Below are positions 51,344-60,098 of a DNA stretch of 64,000 nt, piece by piece. Both the position numbers and the translations under genes were made by a program. The stretch comes from Chryseobacterium culicis (GTDB taxonomy: Bacteria; Bacteroidota; Bacteroidia; Flavobacteriales; Weeksellaceae): NCBI RefSeq assembly GCF_900108365.1, contig NZ_FNWQ01000010.1, positions 25,647-89,646 of the forward strand. The letters are read 5' to 3'. Under the pieces are notes generated by a model. It ran no database searches and was not told the DNA's origin. It saw only the letters and a list, made by a program, of their open reading frames with translations. Position 1 is the stretch's first letter. Each line of letters starts with the position of its first letter.

Positions 51344-52474
51344 CTATCTGTTTACCTCCATAGAATAGGTCCTTCTTCTTTTGTGATTAACCGGATTGTA
51401 ATCCTGCCACAATAGCTGAATACTTTTGTTCTCCTCCAATTCGGGATTGGTTTCAAGATATTTTACGCCTTTTTTTCTGAAGATATCCCAGATTTCTTTA
51501 AAAATAATAGAAGTTACTCCTCTTCTCTGATAATCCGGATGAATTCCGATCAGATAGAAATTTGCCCTGTCATTTTTCTTTCCGGCCTGCAGGAAGTGCC
51601 ACCAGCCAAATGGAAACAGTTTTCCGCCAGACTTTTGCAAAGCTTTGGAATACGAAGGCATGGTAATGGCAAAAGATACAAGATGGTTGTTTTCATCAGC
51701 AATACACACAATGAAATCCTTATCAATGAGCTTAAAATATTTTTCTTTGTATGTTTTACGCTGCTCATCAGAAATAGGAGTGTAGGTGGAAAGATGCTTG
51801 TAAGTCTCGTCCAGAAGATCAAACATGGGATCCACATACTGAATGATTTCTTCTTTTGTCTTGAATTTCAATACTTTCAGCTTGTACTTTTCTGAAATAA
51901 GCTGATTGAATTTATGGATCTTTTCAGGTAAGGTTTCAGGAAAGATGATTTCAAACTCTACCCATTCCTTTTCTTTGACTAAACCCAGATTTTCAAGGTG
52001 TTTAGGATAGTAATTATGGTTGTAAATGCCGATCATGGTTGCCAGCTGATCAAAACCTTTTACCAGCATTCCTGCTTTATCAAGATTCGTAAAACCCATT
52101 GGCCCTTCAATCTTATCTATATTTTTTTCTCGGGCATAATCAACCGCCTTTTGAATAAGTGCTTTTGAAACTTCAGCATCATCAATAAAGTCTATCCATC
52201 CGAAACGTACCTTTTTAATTCCTAACTCTCTCTCTTCTTTGTGGTTGATAAGAACCGCAATCCGTCCCGCAATCTTATCGTTCTTATAGGCCATATACTG
52301 CTTTGCTTCCGAATATTGAAGCGCAGGATTTTCATCAGCATTCCAAATGTTAATTTCGTCATTGATAAAAGACGGAACATAGTAAGGATTGTTTTTGTAC
52401 AAATCCATGGGAAACTTTACGAATTGCTTGAGCTGATCCGCAGTTTTTACTTCAATAATTGAAATTGTAGACAT
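51344..52474 (-). CDS. GNAT-like N-acetyltransferase family protein
   Basis: 376 aa. The middle and C-terminal parts carry a GNAT-like acetyl-CoA region (FYLIGIHPDYQRRGVTSIIFKEIWDIF, with the Q/RxxGx pattern). The N-terminal VKFPMDLYKNNPYYVPSF segment is typical of a large Bacteroidota family of this length. The substrate is unknown. A -7 element is upstream. Confidence 0.82.
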   Translation of the reverse strand: MSTISIIEVKTADQLKQFVKFPMDLYKNNPYYVPSFINDEINIWNADENPALQYSEAKQYMAYKNDKIAGRIAVLINHKEERELGIKKVRFGWIDFIDDAEVSKALIQKAVDYAREKNIDKIEGPMGFTNLDKAGMLVKGFDQLATMIGIYNHNYYPKHLENLGLVKEKEWVEFEIIFPETLPEKIHKFNQLISEKYKLKVLKFKTKEEIIQYVDPMFDLLDETYKHLSTYTPISDEQRKTYKEKYFKLIDKDFIVCIADENNHLVSFAITMPSYSKALQKSGGKLFPFGWWHFLQAGKKNDRANFYLIGIHPDYQRRGVTSIIFKEIWDIFRKKGVKYLETNPELEENKSIQLLWQDYNPVNHKRRRTYSMEVNR

Positions 52475-52497
52475 GTTTTTTGAGAGAAATTAGAGAA

Positions 52498-52505
52498 CAA
52501 ATATA
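52498..52505 (-). promoter_or_regulatory. -7 element of the GNAT gene
   Basis: TATATTTG on the minus strand, 23 bp before the ATG. Confidence 0.55.
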
Positions 52506-52578
52506 AATAATATTATCTTATACTTTGGCACAGTTTTTACATGATTATGGGTGAAATTAAACACAAAATTTATTAAAA

Positions 52579-53289
52579 ATGGTGGGTTATTATATCATTA
52601 TTGGTATTTCGATGCTGGTGAGCTGGTGGGTTTCCTCCAGATTGAAATCTAAATTTGAATATTATTCCAATGTACACCTTCGAAACGGGCTTTCGGGGAA
52701 AGAAGTAGCGGAAAAGATGTTGAGAGATAACGGGATTAATGATGTTCAGGTAATATCAGTTCCCGGGCAGTTGACGGACCACTACAATCCGGCAGATAAA
52801 ACAGTCAACCTTTCTGAAGGGGTTTATATGCAGAGAAATGCAGCGGCAGCGGCAGTTGCAGCTCACGAATGCGGGCACGCTGTACAACATGCGGTAGGAT
52901 ATTCTATGTTGAATTTACGTTCAAAATTAGTGCCTATCGTTAATATAAGTTCTAATCTGATGCAGTTTGTCCTTATTGCAGGTATCGCAGTGATGGCTGC
53001 ATCAAGAACAATTGAAAATCCGAATGGAAATACAACTGTTCTTGCCATAGGAGTAGCAATGTTTGCGGTAACAACGCTATTTGCTTTTGTAACGCTTCCT
53101 GTAGAATATGATGCAAGTAACAGAGCAATGAAATGGCTTAAAGATACCGGAACGGTTACTGCAGAAGAATTTGTCGGTGTACAGGATAGCTTAAAGTGGG
53201 CCGCAAGAACATATGTAGTGGCAGCCTTAGGTTCTCTGGCGCAGCTTCTGTACTGGGGTTCTCTGCTTCTTGGTGGAAGAAGGGATTAA
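52579..53289 (+). CDS. YugP-family membrane zinc metallopeptidase
   Basis: 236 aa. An N-terminal helix, then VAAHECGHAVQH with HExxH at 96-100, and a hydrophobic C-terminal half of three or four helices. The DHYNPADKTVNLSEGVYMQRN segment is typical of the family. YugP-type peptidases are of unknown substrate. The 3' end overlaps the convergent YigZ gene by 4 bp. Confidence 0.9.
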   Translation: MVGYYIIIGISMLVSWWVSSRLKSKFEYYSNVHLRNGLSGKEVAEKMLRDNGINDVQVISVPGQLTDHYNPADKTVNLSEGVYMQRNAAAAAVAAHECGHAVQHAVGYSMLNLRSKLVPIVNISSNLMQFVLIAGIAVMAASRTIENPNGNTTVLAIGVAMFAVTTLFAFVTLPVEYDASNRAMKWLKDTGTVTAEEFVGVQDSLKWAARTYVVAALGSLAQLLYWGSLLLGGRRD

Positions 53290-53891
53290 TCATTAAATTC
53301 AAATGAAACATATTGCATCTCGGAAAGTTTTTCTGAGATGCTTTCTTTTTGGGCCAGCTTCAGAGAGGCTTTCAGAATGCAATTTTCTTGAGCATCAAAA
53401 TTTAAAACTTTAGCATCAAATTTTGAAAGAAGCGTAAATATTGTGTTCTGCTGATTGAAGTTAAACTGAATTTCCACTTCAGTTTCCAGTTCTCTGGTTA
53501 TGATATGGGCTTCTTCCAGTGTGATTTTGGCGGATTCTTTATAGGCCTTTACCAGCCCGGAAACGCCCAATTTGGTTCCTCCGTAATACCGTACAACAAT
53601 AACAAGAATATTGGTGATCTCATTGGCCAGCAGCTGATTGTAAATAGGTAGTCCCGCACTTCCTGAAGGTTCGCCGTCATCATTGGCACGGTAATTTTCG
53701 CCGTTTAATCCCATTCTGAAAGCGTAGCAGTGGTGTGTAGCCTTAGGATGTTCTTCCCTGATTTTTTCCAGTGCATTTTTTAGCTCTTTTTCATTGGTTA
53801 CCGGGAAGGCAAAGCCTATGAACTTGCTTCCTTTTTCCTTTAAGAGAGTATTTTCTATGGGTTTTTCTATGCTTTTGTATGCAAACGTCAT
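53286..53891 (-). CDS. YigZ/IMPACT family protein
   Basis: 201 aa from the ATG at 53891. The open frame begins at 53915, but a TATTTTTG promoter element overlaps that start. The UPF0029/IMPACT domain shows KGSKFIGFAFPV, KATHHCYAFRMG, NDDGEPSGSAGLPI and VVRYYGGTKLGVSGLVKAY. IMPACT proteins modulate translation-stress signalling in eukaryotes; the bacterial role is unclear. Confidence 0.9.
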   Translation of the reverse strand: MTFAYKSIEKPIENTLLKEKGSKFIGFAFPVTNEKELKNALEKIREEHPKATHHCYAFRMGLNGENYRANDDGEPSGSAGLPIYNQLLANEITNILVIVVRYYGGTKLGVSGLVKAYKESAKITLEEAHIITRELETEVEIQFNFNQQNTIFTLLSKFDAKVLNFDAQENCILKASLKLAQKESISEKLSEMQYVSFEFND

Positions 53892-53912
53892 TGAATTCCT
53901 GCTTTGTTTATG

Positions 53913-53920
53913 CAAAAATA
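53913..53920 (-). promoter_or_regulatory. -7 element of the YigZ gene
   Basis: TATTTTTG on the minus strand, 21 bp before the ATG at 53891. It excludes the longer start. Confidence 0.6.
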
Positions 53921-53957
53921 TTAAATGCTTTAGGATTCTGCACCATGATCATAAATT

Positions 53958-53980
53958 AAGCCGTCAAAATTTGACGGCTT
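53958..53980 (-). terminator. Terminator of the GG-leader peptide genes
   Basis: An 11-bp near-perfect palindrome (AAGCCGTCAAA and its complement around one base) 30 bp past the peptide stop. The T-run on the minus strand is weak. Confidence 0.6.
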
Positions 53981-54009
53981 ATCTATTTTTTGATGTGAAA
54001 ACAGACTTT

Positions 54010-54192
54010 TTACATTCCATCTCCACACAAATCCATTGGAATCAGGCACATGTAGCTGGTTGGACCGCAGAAATCCTGAGGACATTTGTCTCTGCATCTT
54101 GTAGGCTCTCCATTAGGCAGCGTACAAGTTACAAAAACACCGCCTTTAATGGTTTTCATATTGGCTCTGGATACTTTTTTCAAATTTCTCAT
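54010..54192 (-). CDS. GG-leader Cys-rich peptide precursor (bacteriocin-like) 1
   Basis: 60 aa. Residues 1-18 (NLKKVSRANMKTIKGG) form a double-glycine leader of the class that is cleaved by C39 peptidases of export ABC transporters. The 42-aa core has six Cys (23, 33, 37, 42, 49, 57), many Pro and Gly, and no hydrophobic helix. The leader is nearly identical in pattern to the next gene's. No transporter or maturation enzyme is in the window. Antimicrobial activity is inference only. Confidence 0.82.
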   Translation of the reverse strand: MRNLKKVSRANMKTIKGGVFVTCTLPNGEPTRCRDKCPQDFCGPTSYMCLIPMDLCGDGM

Positions 54193-54220
54193 AATAATAT
54201 CTTTTTTTGGATTAGTAATA

Positions 54221-54385
54221 TTAGCATGGGAATGTTCCGTCTGCCCACGGTGGTGGACAGCTCATACTCGAAGGAGTGGCACAGCAGTTCTGTAGCGATG
54301 GGGGATAATAAGAACAACATTCGGGGGCAATACCTCCCTGAATGGTCTTCAGTTCCTTTTTGGAAACTTTCTTTAGATTTTTCAT
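54221..54385 (-). CDS. GG-leader Cys-rich peptide precursor (bacteriocin-like) 2
   Basis: 54 aa (55 codons including TAA 54221-54223). Leader MKNLKKVSKKELKTIQGG ends at Gly18, matching peptide 1 in length and spacing. The 36-aa core is Pro-rich with Cys at 23, 24, 34, 35, 43 and 54. Upstream of peptide 1 with a 28-bp gap, so the two are probably one transcript. The paired CC motifs differ from peptide 1 in arrangement; the cores are unrelated apart from Cys content. Confidence 0.85.
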   Translation of the reverse strand: MKNLKKVSKKELKTIQGGIAPECCSYYPPSLQNCCATPSSMSCPPPWADGTFPC

Positions 54386-54450
54386 AGTATTAATTTTTTT
54401 TGTAAAACTAATGTAATGAAATTATTTCATTTGTTGGTGATAAATTGTGT

Positions 54451-55476
54451 TTATTTTACTTTAAAAAATGAAATCGTGTTATCTCTGAATGTTTCGGTTT
54501 TCAAAGCTGTATGATTGAATTCCGGGGCTTTTGTGCCGTTTTCAAATTTCAGATTTTCATTTTTAATAATCATGGCTTCATCCCAAAGATTAGCATTGAT
54601 GAATTGCTGCAGTGTAAAACGGCCGCCTTCAATAATGACAGACTGAATCTGTTCTTTGTATAAGGCCTCCATCAACTCGGGCAGGAAGTTATTTTTATCG
54701 ATTTTAATAAATTGAATATGTCCTTCGATACATTCTTTCACGGAGTTTAAAACCAAAGTTTTTGCTTCTGCATTATAAATATTAAAGTCAGAAGGAACTT
54801 TTAAATCAAAATCAATTAGAATTCTTACAGGATTTACGCCTTCGGCATTTCTTACCGTAAGACTTGGGTTGTCATGTAAAGCGGTTTGAGTTCCTACTAA
54901 AATAGCATGTTCGTCAGCTCTTAACTGATGGACAAACTGATTCACTAATGAATTGGAAACAGCGGTTGGTTTAAAATCTTTATCCAGAAAGCCGTCACCG
55001 GATTCTGCCCATTTTAAAATAATATAAGGCCTTTTCTTTTCATGATAGGTGAAAAATCTTTTGTTCAATTCAATACATTCTTTTTCAAGAACTCCTGAAA
55101 TGGCTTCAATTCCTGCCTCCTGAATGATTTTCTTTCCTTTGCCATTCACTTTATCATGGGAATCCATAGCGCCAATCACTACTTTTTTAAATCCAAGCTC
55201 TTTAATTTTTAAAGCGCAAGGCGGTGTTTTTCCATAGTGGGCACAGGGTTCCAGAGATACATAAATTGTTGATTCCGGAATAAGGTCTTTATTCTTTACG
55301 GAATTGATAGCATTGATTTCTGCATGGTTTTCTCCTGCTTTATGATGGTATCCTTCACCAATGATCTCTCCATTGTGTACAATCACACTTCCTACAAGAG
55401 GGTTAGGATAGGTATGGCCAAGGGCTTTCTGAGCCAGCTCAATACATCTTTGAATATAAAGTTCGTCGTTGTTCAT
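54451..55476 (-). CDS. ribD: Bifunctional riboflavin biosynthesis deaminase/reductase RibD
   Basis: 341 aa. An N-terminal zinc deaminase domain (HAEINAI and PCAHYGKTPPC) and a C-terminal reductase domain (about 150-341). It deaminates and reduces the pyrimidine intermediate in flavin synthesis. The 64-bp leader is too short for an FMN riboswitch. Upstream of the GG-peptide genes on the same strand with 64 bp upstream to DUF349. Confidence 0.96.
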   Translation of the reverse strand: MNNDELYIQRCIELAQKALGHTYPNPLVGSVIVHNGEIIGEGYHHKAGENHAEINAINSVKNKDLIPESTIYVSLEPCAHYGKTPPCALKIKELGFKKVVIGAMDSHDKVNGKGKKIIQEAGIEAISGVLEKECIELNKRFFTYHEKKRPYIILKWAESGDGFLDKDFKPTAVSNSLVNQFVHQLRADEHAILVGTQTALHDNPSLTVRNAEGVNPVRILIDFDLKVPSDFNIYNAEAKTLVLNSVKECIEGHIQFIKIDKNNFLPELMEALYKEQIQSVIIEGGRFTLQQFINANLWDEAMIIKNENLKFENGTKAPEFNHTALKTETFRDNTISFFKVK

Positions 55477-55540
55477 ATTGTATAAAAAGAAAAAGCGAAG
55501 ACAAATTGCTTTGCTCCGCCTTTATTTATTGTGTTATGTA

Positions 55541-57343
55541 TTATTCTCCGCTGATAATATTGTGGAGATTTTGTTTTAAGGTTTCCAGATGAGCTTTTTT
55601 CTCATCAATAGTGTTGTAAGTATCTCTTAAAAGAGGATTTTCTCTTGATGGTTTGTTGAAGAAAGAAAGGTTGTTTTCCAGTTTTACAATTTCTGCTTCA
55701 AGATCGGAGATTTGATTTTTGATCTTTCTCGCTTTATCAGTAAGCTGATTTTCAGATAAGCCTTCTTCTTTCAGTTCAAGTTCATTGATTTTATTGATTT
55801 TTAATTTTTCTCTCAAAGTTCTGTTGAACTCAGAGTTGATTGAAATTTTATCTCTCGGAACTTTACCGATGTTATTCCATGAAGTTTTGATCTGCTCAAT
55901 TTTTTCGATGCTTCCGTCTTCATTGGAAACTTCTTTCAGTTCATCAAGAAGTGCTTTCTTGTTCTTATAGTTTTCTTTCCAGTTGTCTGTAGAAGTGTTG
56001 CTTTTCTCTCTGTAATTGTTGAAAAACGCATTGCAGGCATCACGGAATTCATCCCAGATTTTATTGGTCATGCTCTTAGGAACGTGTCCTATTTTTTTCC
56101 AGTCTTCCTGCAGCTTCTTGAATAACGGAACGGCAATGTCCCATTCTTCATTGTTCATATTATCCTGTGCAGTCTGAATCAGCTTGAGTTTTTCTTCAAG
56201 ATTGGCCTGCTGGGATCCTTTCAAAGATTTGTAATAGTTATTCTTCGTTGTATTGAAACCTCTCAGTGTAGTTTTGAATTCATTCCAGTTTTGATTGGAT
56301 AGTTTTCTGGGTACACTTCCGGTTTTTAAGAATTCTGAACGCAGATCTTCAACTCTTTTGATGGCGTTTTGCCAATAGTTATGATTCGGAGTTTCTGCAG
56401 GCTCAGAAAGTTTCCTGATTTCTGCTATGATCTGATTTTTCTTTTCAAGATTTTCACTTTGCTCTTTTTCAATAGAAGCAGAAAGTTCAGATTTTCTTTC
56501 GTGAATTTTGTTTGAAATTTCTTTAAATTCTTCCCATGTTTTCTCACGGAATTCTTCTGCTACAGGCTCAGCTTCTTCTTTCCACAGTTTATGAAGATAC
56601 TGAAGCTCGTTCAAAGCCTTCTGAATCACGGGTTCGTTTTCAAGTTCTTTAGCACGGGCGATGATATGTTCTCTTTTCTCGAGATTATGGCTGTATTCCT
56701 GCTCCAGAAATTCTTTGTTCAGATCCAGCATCTGATAAAACTGATTCAGGTGATGGAAATAGTTATTGTTGAGAATCTTGAATTCAGATTTTGCAACCTG
56801 TCCTGCTTTTGACCACTCTTCTTTTATTTCTCGGATGGATTTAAAGAGATTGATGCCCGGCTCGGAGCTTGTGTATAGGTTTTTAAGTCTTTCAATGATA
56901 TTTTGACGGTGCTCAAGATTTTTCTTCTGCTCTTCTTCCTGTCCTTTCTGGAAGTCGTCATGCTTTTCTCTGAAAATGTTGACCAGTGCAGAATATTTAG
57001 CCTGGGAAGGATGCTCGTAGCTGAAGTTTTCGGCAGGATTACCTGCTTCTACATATTCATGCTTTTTGTCTTCCACTTCATCATGGATGTAATGACTTGC
57101 TTTTTCTTTCAGCAGATTGAATCTTTTGAAATTCTCGCCGGCATTGGGAGTGTTGATGATTTTTTCCATTTCCTTCAACGCATCCGTAAGGGAAATTTCT
57201 TCCTCTTCATGTTCTTCCAGGTGCTCAGCATCCTCTTCATGTTGGTTTGCATCATGAGAAACGGCGTTTTCTGATGGATCCTGAGATACTTCGTTAGGAA
57301 TTTTCTTTTCTTCGTTTTCAGAAAGATTGTTTTCTGTAGTCAT
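55541..57343 (-). CDS. DUF349 repeat protein
   Basis: 600 aa, highly charged and helical. An acidic N-terminal 80 residues precede repeated DUF349 units (each about 70 aa with W and F landmarks: EEWSKAGQVAKSEFKILNN, HKLWKEEAEPVAEEFREKTW, EDWKKIGHVPKSMTNKIWDEF, TSWNNIGKVPRDK), at least five. A coiled-coil tail follows. DUF349 proteins are often called DNA-repair-related, but the function is not settled. Long and soluble. Confidence 0.85.
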   Translation of the reverse strand: MTTENNLSENEEKKIPNEVSQDPSENAVSHDANQHEEDAEHLEEHEEEEISLTDALKEMEKIINTPNAGENFKRFNLLKEKASHYIHDEVEDKKHEYVEAGNPAENFSYEHPSQAKYSALVNIFREKHDDFQKGQEEEQKKNLEHRQNIIERLKNLYTSSEPGINLFKSIREIKEEWSKAGQVAKSEFKILNNNYFHHLNQFYQMLDLNKEFLEQEYSHNLEKREHIIARAKELENEPVIQKALNELQYLHKLWKEEAEPVAEEFREKTWEEFKEISNKIHERKSELSASIEKEQSENLEKKNQIIAEIRKLSEPAETPNHNYWQNAIKRVEDLRSEFLKTGSVPRKLSNQNWNEFKTTLRGFNTTKNNYYKSLKGSQQANLEEKLKLIQTAQDNMNNEEWDIAVPLFKKLQEDWKKIGHVPKSMTNKIWDEFRDACNAFFNNYREKSNTSTDNWKENYKNKKALLDELKEVSNEDGSIEKIEQIKTSWNNIGKVPRDKISINSEFNRTLREKLKINKINELELKEEGLSENQLTDKARKIKNQISDLEAEIVKLENNLSFFNKPSRENPLLRDTYNTIDEKKAHLETLKQNLHNIISGE

Positions 57344-57417
57344 AGCAAATCTTTTATGTGAGTGGCGTTAATATCCTTTAAATATAGCTTTAAGGCCAAT
57401 TAAAGTACTAATTTATG

Positions 57418-58155
57418 TTATTTTTTTTGAAAATTCCAAATTTCCCAAGCTTTTTCTGCTTGCTGTTCAAGCATATAATACCCATTGACGGTTTTTGCTC
57501 CTTTTTCGGAGGCGTTGAGGATAAATTGGGTATAGTTGGGATTGTAAATCAGGTCAATAACCAGATGCGCAGAAGAAAGTCCGTCAAAAGGGAACTCGAG
57601 GCAGTCTTTCACATTCGGGAAAGTGCCTACCGGTGTACATTGAATGATTATTTTATGTTCTGCAACCGTTTCTTTACTTAGGTTTTCAAAATTGATTTCT
57701 GTGCTTCTTGACACAGTTACTGAGGGAATATTGTGTTTGTCTAGCGCATATTTTACTGCTTTTGCAGCCCCGCCGTTTCCTACAATCAACGCTTTATCCT
57801 GTGCAGGAGTTTTGTGCAAAAGTAAAGTTTTTTCAAATCCAAAGGCATCAGTATTATACCCCGTTTTCTTACCATTCTGAATAAGAACACAGTTTACAGC
57901 ACCTATTTTTTCTGCTTCATCGCTCAGTTCATCAAGATAATCAATTATTTTTTCTTTGTAAGGAATGGTTACGTTGAAGCCTAAAAGTTCAGGAGAAGCA
58001 AAAAGGTTTTCCACTTCATTGATTTCTTTAAGATCAAAAATATCGTAAGAGAAATTTTTCAGCATAAGCTTCTGAAACTTATTCTCGAAAAATTTTTTAG
58101 AAAAAGAATAAGAAATATTTCGTCCTATCAATCCTAATTTTTTATTGGAATCCAT
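57418..58155 (-). CDS. aroE: Shikimate dehydrogenase
   Basis: 245 aa, NADPH-dependent enzyme of aromatic amino acid synthesis. GLIGRNISYSFSKKFF (SxS substrate motif), NVTIPYKE (catalytic Lys), NTDAFGFEKTL and VGNGGAAKAVKYAL (nucleotide motif) are present. Slightly shorter than E. coli AroE (272 aa), as is common in Bacteroidota. Confidence 0.95.
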   Translation of the reverse strand: MDSNKKLGLIGRNISYSFSKKFFENKFQKLMLKNFSYDIFDLKEINEVENLFASPELLGFNVTIPYKEKIIDYLDELSDEAEKIGAVNCVLIQNGKKTGYNTDAFGFEKTLLLHKTPAQDKALIVGNGGAAKAVKYALDKHNIPSVTVSRSTEINFENLSKETVAEHKIIIQCTPVGTFPNVKDCLEFPFDGLSSAHLVIDLIYNPNYTQFILNASEKGAKTVNGYYMLEQQAEKAWEIWNFQKK

Positions 58156-58172
58156 AGATCAAAAATAAAAAA

Positions 58173-58196
58173 AAAGACCGGAAAAATCCGGCCTTT
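58173..58196 (-). terminator. Terminator of the endonuclease gene
   Basis: A 10-bp stem (58173-58182 with 58187-58196) with one G-U pair in RNA, followed by nine Ts on the minus strand. Confidence 0.88.
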
Positions 58197-58218
58197 GATT
58201 TGAAATATTTTTTAATAA

Positions 58219-60018
58219 TTAATCTACAATAAATTTAGAAGAGAAATGATCTGTTTTCAGGATGTAAGTTCCTTTTACCAGGCCTTTAAGGTTGATCTTG
58301 TTGGAATTTCTGAAAGGATTGGCTATTGTTTCAATCAGTTTTCCGGAAAGATCATAAATATCAGCTTTTGAAACTTTACTCAGGTTTTCTCCTTTTACAA
58401 AAAGTTCATTATTTCTTACCGGGTTAGGGTAGATGATGAATTCTGACTGATCTTTTTTAGTTTCAGCTGTTGCCAATGAAGCAGCACATGTCCAGGTAAG
58501 GTCATCCATCGCAACTCTGTCATTGTTTGGATTTACAATTTTAATAACGGCATTTCCGGCTACTCCTACAGTGATAGTGGTTGTTGTAACAGTAGGACTG
58601 TAAGGGATGGTTCCTACCAAAACATCATTTACTAAGACATTTAAAGTACCGTTACTTCCGGTGTACTTTCTTTGAGTTGTTAAGGTTAATGTTTGCACAC
58701 CTCCTGAAACAACTGAACTCGTTAATGTACCTTTTTGAGTACAAACTGCCTTACCGCTGATTGTTTCGTCAGTTCTTGCCAGTGTAGCGGTCCATGTTAT
58801 ATTGTTGTTTGTCCATGTTCTTGTTGCGTATTGAGATGCTAGCGCTGAGCCATCCTGTATTGTGCTGAAATCTTCTGTTCCACAGCTTCCGCCTCCTGCA
58901 GGTCCGTCCAGAGTAGTTTCTGTAGCCGTTGTACTTTGCGGGGAAGAATTTCCTGCTGCGTCTTTAGCAATTACATAGAATGTATACTGAGTCAATGGAG
59001 ATAATCCGGATACAACTGTAGAAGTTGTTGTTCCTGAAACAGTAGCTTTAAGCGCTCCGTTCGCATACACTTCATATGAAGTTACTCCCACGTTATCCGT
59101 TGAAGCTGTCCAGCTTACTGCAATGGAACTGGAAGTTGGGTTGTTGGCAATTAAATTTGTAGGAACTGTTGGAGCCTGCGTATCTATTACCGGAGTTCCC
59201 CAAACCATATTGACATATTCAGGATGATCTATATAGGGATTTCTGTTCCCCTGAAATGCATAGGTAGCATTGTTTCTTCTGATTTCCGAAGCTGATACAG
59301 GATCTTGCGTATGCCATTGTAAAAGCTGATTCAATTCCCAATCCTGAAGGCTTGGATATGTGTTTTGCGCAAGCATATTCCCTGTAGAGAATCCCGAAAG
59401 CTGGCTTTCATATCTTGTTACAAAATAAAAAATCATTCTCGCGATATCTCCTTTAAACTCATCAATAGGTTCAAAAACGACTCCCGAGTATCCGGGAGAC
59501 ACAGAATTCCCTCTTTTGGATCCGTTTTTTGATAAGTAATTATAGACGCCTACTTTTCCATAAGGCAAATTTCCTCTCTCATTGTTTACCTTTCCGTCAG
59601 TAGCTCTGATAAAGTGAACATCTGATTTCATCGGTAAACCTTCATTGAATAAACTTTGAGGAACAACGTGTTCTCTGTTGTAGCAGTCTCCTTCATTAGA
59701 GTAACCGTTAGAACCGCACTGATCTGTGGGCCCGTATATGAAATTATATTGATCTGGTCCTACAGGTGTTTCTGAGTACATATCCAGAATGGTACCGTCA
59801 TTATCATAATCATAATCACGGTCAGTGGTCTGATAGGCGCTCCATACGTCATTATAAGTGATATTGGTAGCATGCCCTGTGGTAATAATAGTCTTAAGGG
59901 CGGTTTTAAGAGATGCGCCATTCAGGCCTGCTGCTGCATTATAATATCCGGCTGGAATTTGAGCCAGTACATTGATAAATACAAAGCTTAACAGAAAAAA
60001 AGATAGAATTCGTTTCAT
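58219..60018 (-). CDS. Secreted endonuclease I with Fn3 and T9SS type A sorting domain
   Basis: 599 aa. Signal peptide (about 1-19). The endonuclease I domain shows the DYDNDGTI segment, CYNREHVVPQSLF and DVHFIRATDGKVNNERGNLPYG. A fibronectin III domain (about 285-370) and a beta-rich carbohydrate-binding-like part (about 375-515) lead to the C-terminal sorting domain (IIYPNPVRNNELFV to GTYILKTDHFSSKFIVD). The protein is thus sent out through type IX secretion. It should degrade extracellular DNA. Terminator follows. Confidence 0.93.
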   Translation of the reverse strand: MKRILSFFLLSFVFINVLAQIPAGYYNAAAGLNGASLKTALKTIITTGHATNITYNDVWSAYQTTDRDYDYDNDGTILDMYSETPVGPDQYNFIYGPTDQCGSNGYSNEGDCYNREHVVPQSLFNEGLPMKSDVHFIRATDGKVNNERGNLPYGKVGVYNYLSKNGSKRGNSVSPGYSGVVFEPIDEFKGDIARMIFYFVTRYESQLSGFSTGNMLAQNTYPSLQDWELNQLLQWHTQDPVSASEIRRNNATYAFQGNRNPYIDHPEYVNMVWGTPVIDTQAPTVPTNLIANNPTSSSIAVSWTASTDNVGVTSYEVYANGALKATVSGTTTSTVVSGLSPLTQYTFYVIAKDAAGNSSPQSTTATETTLDGPAGGGSCGTEDFSTIQDGSALASQYATRTWTNNNITWTATLARTDETISGKAVCTQKGTLTSSVVSGGVQTLTLTTQRKYTGSNGTLNVLVNDVLVGTIPYSPTVTTTTITVGVAGNAVIKIVNPNNDRVAMDDLTWTCAASLATAETKKDQSEFIIYPNPVRNNELFVKGENLSKVSKADIYDLSGKLIETIANPFRNSNKINLKGLVKGTYILKTDHFSSKFIVD

Positions 60019-60098
60019 TTATTTAAAATTGGGGCGTAAAGGTACAAAAAAATGAAAACGAAGAATATTAATTTAATGTAATATATAAACTTAAAATA

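Noticed and set aside
53794..54387. 197-aa plus-strand open frame across YigZ and the two peptide genes
   Set aside because: It covers three minus-strand genes with clear family features; its product resembles nothing and it has no promoter.
55477..55540. Possible FMN riboswitch before ribD
   Set aside because: The gap is only 64 bp, with none of the RFN-element conserved blocks.
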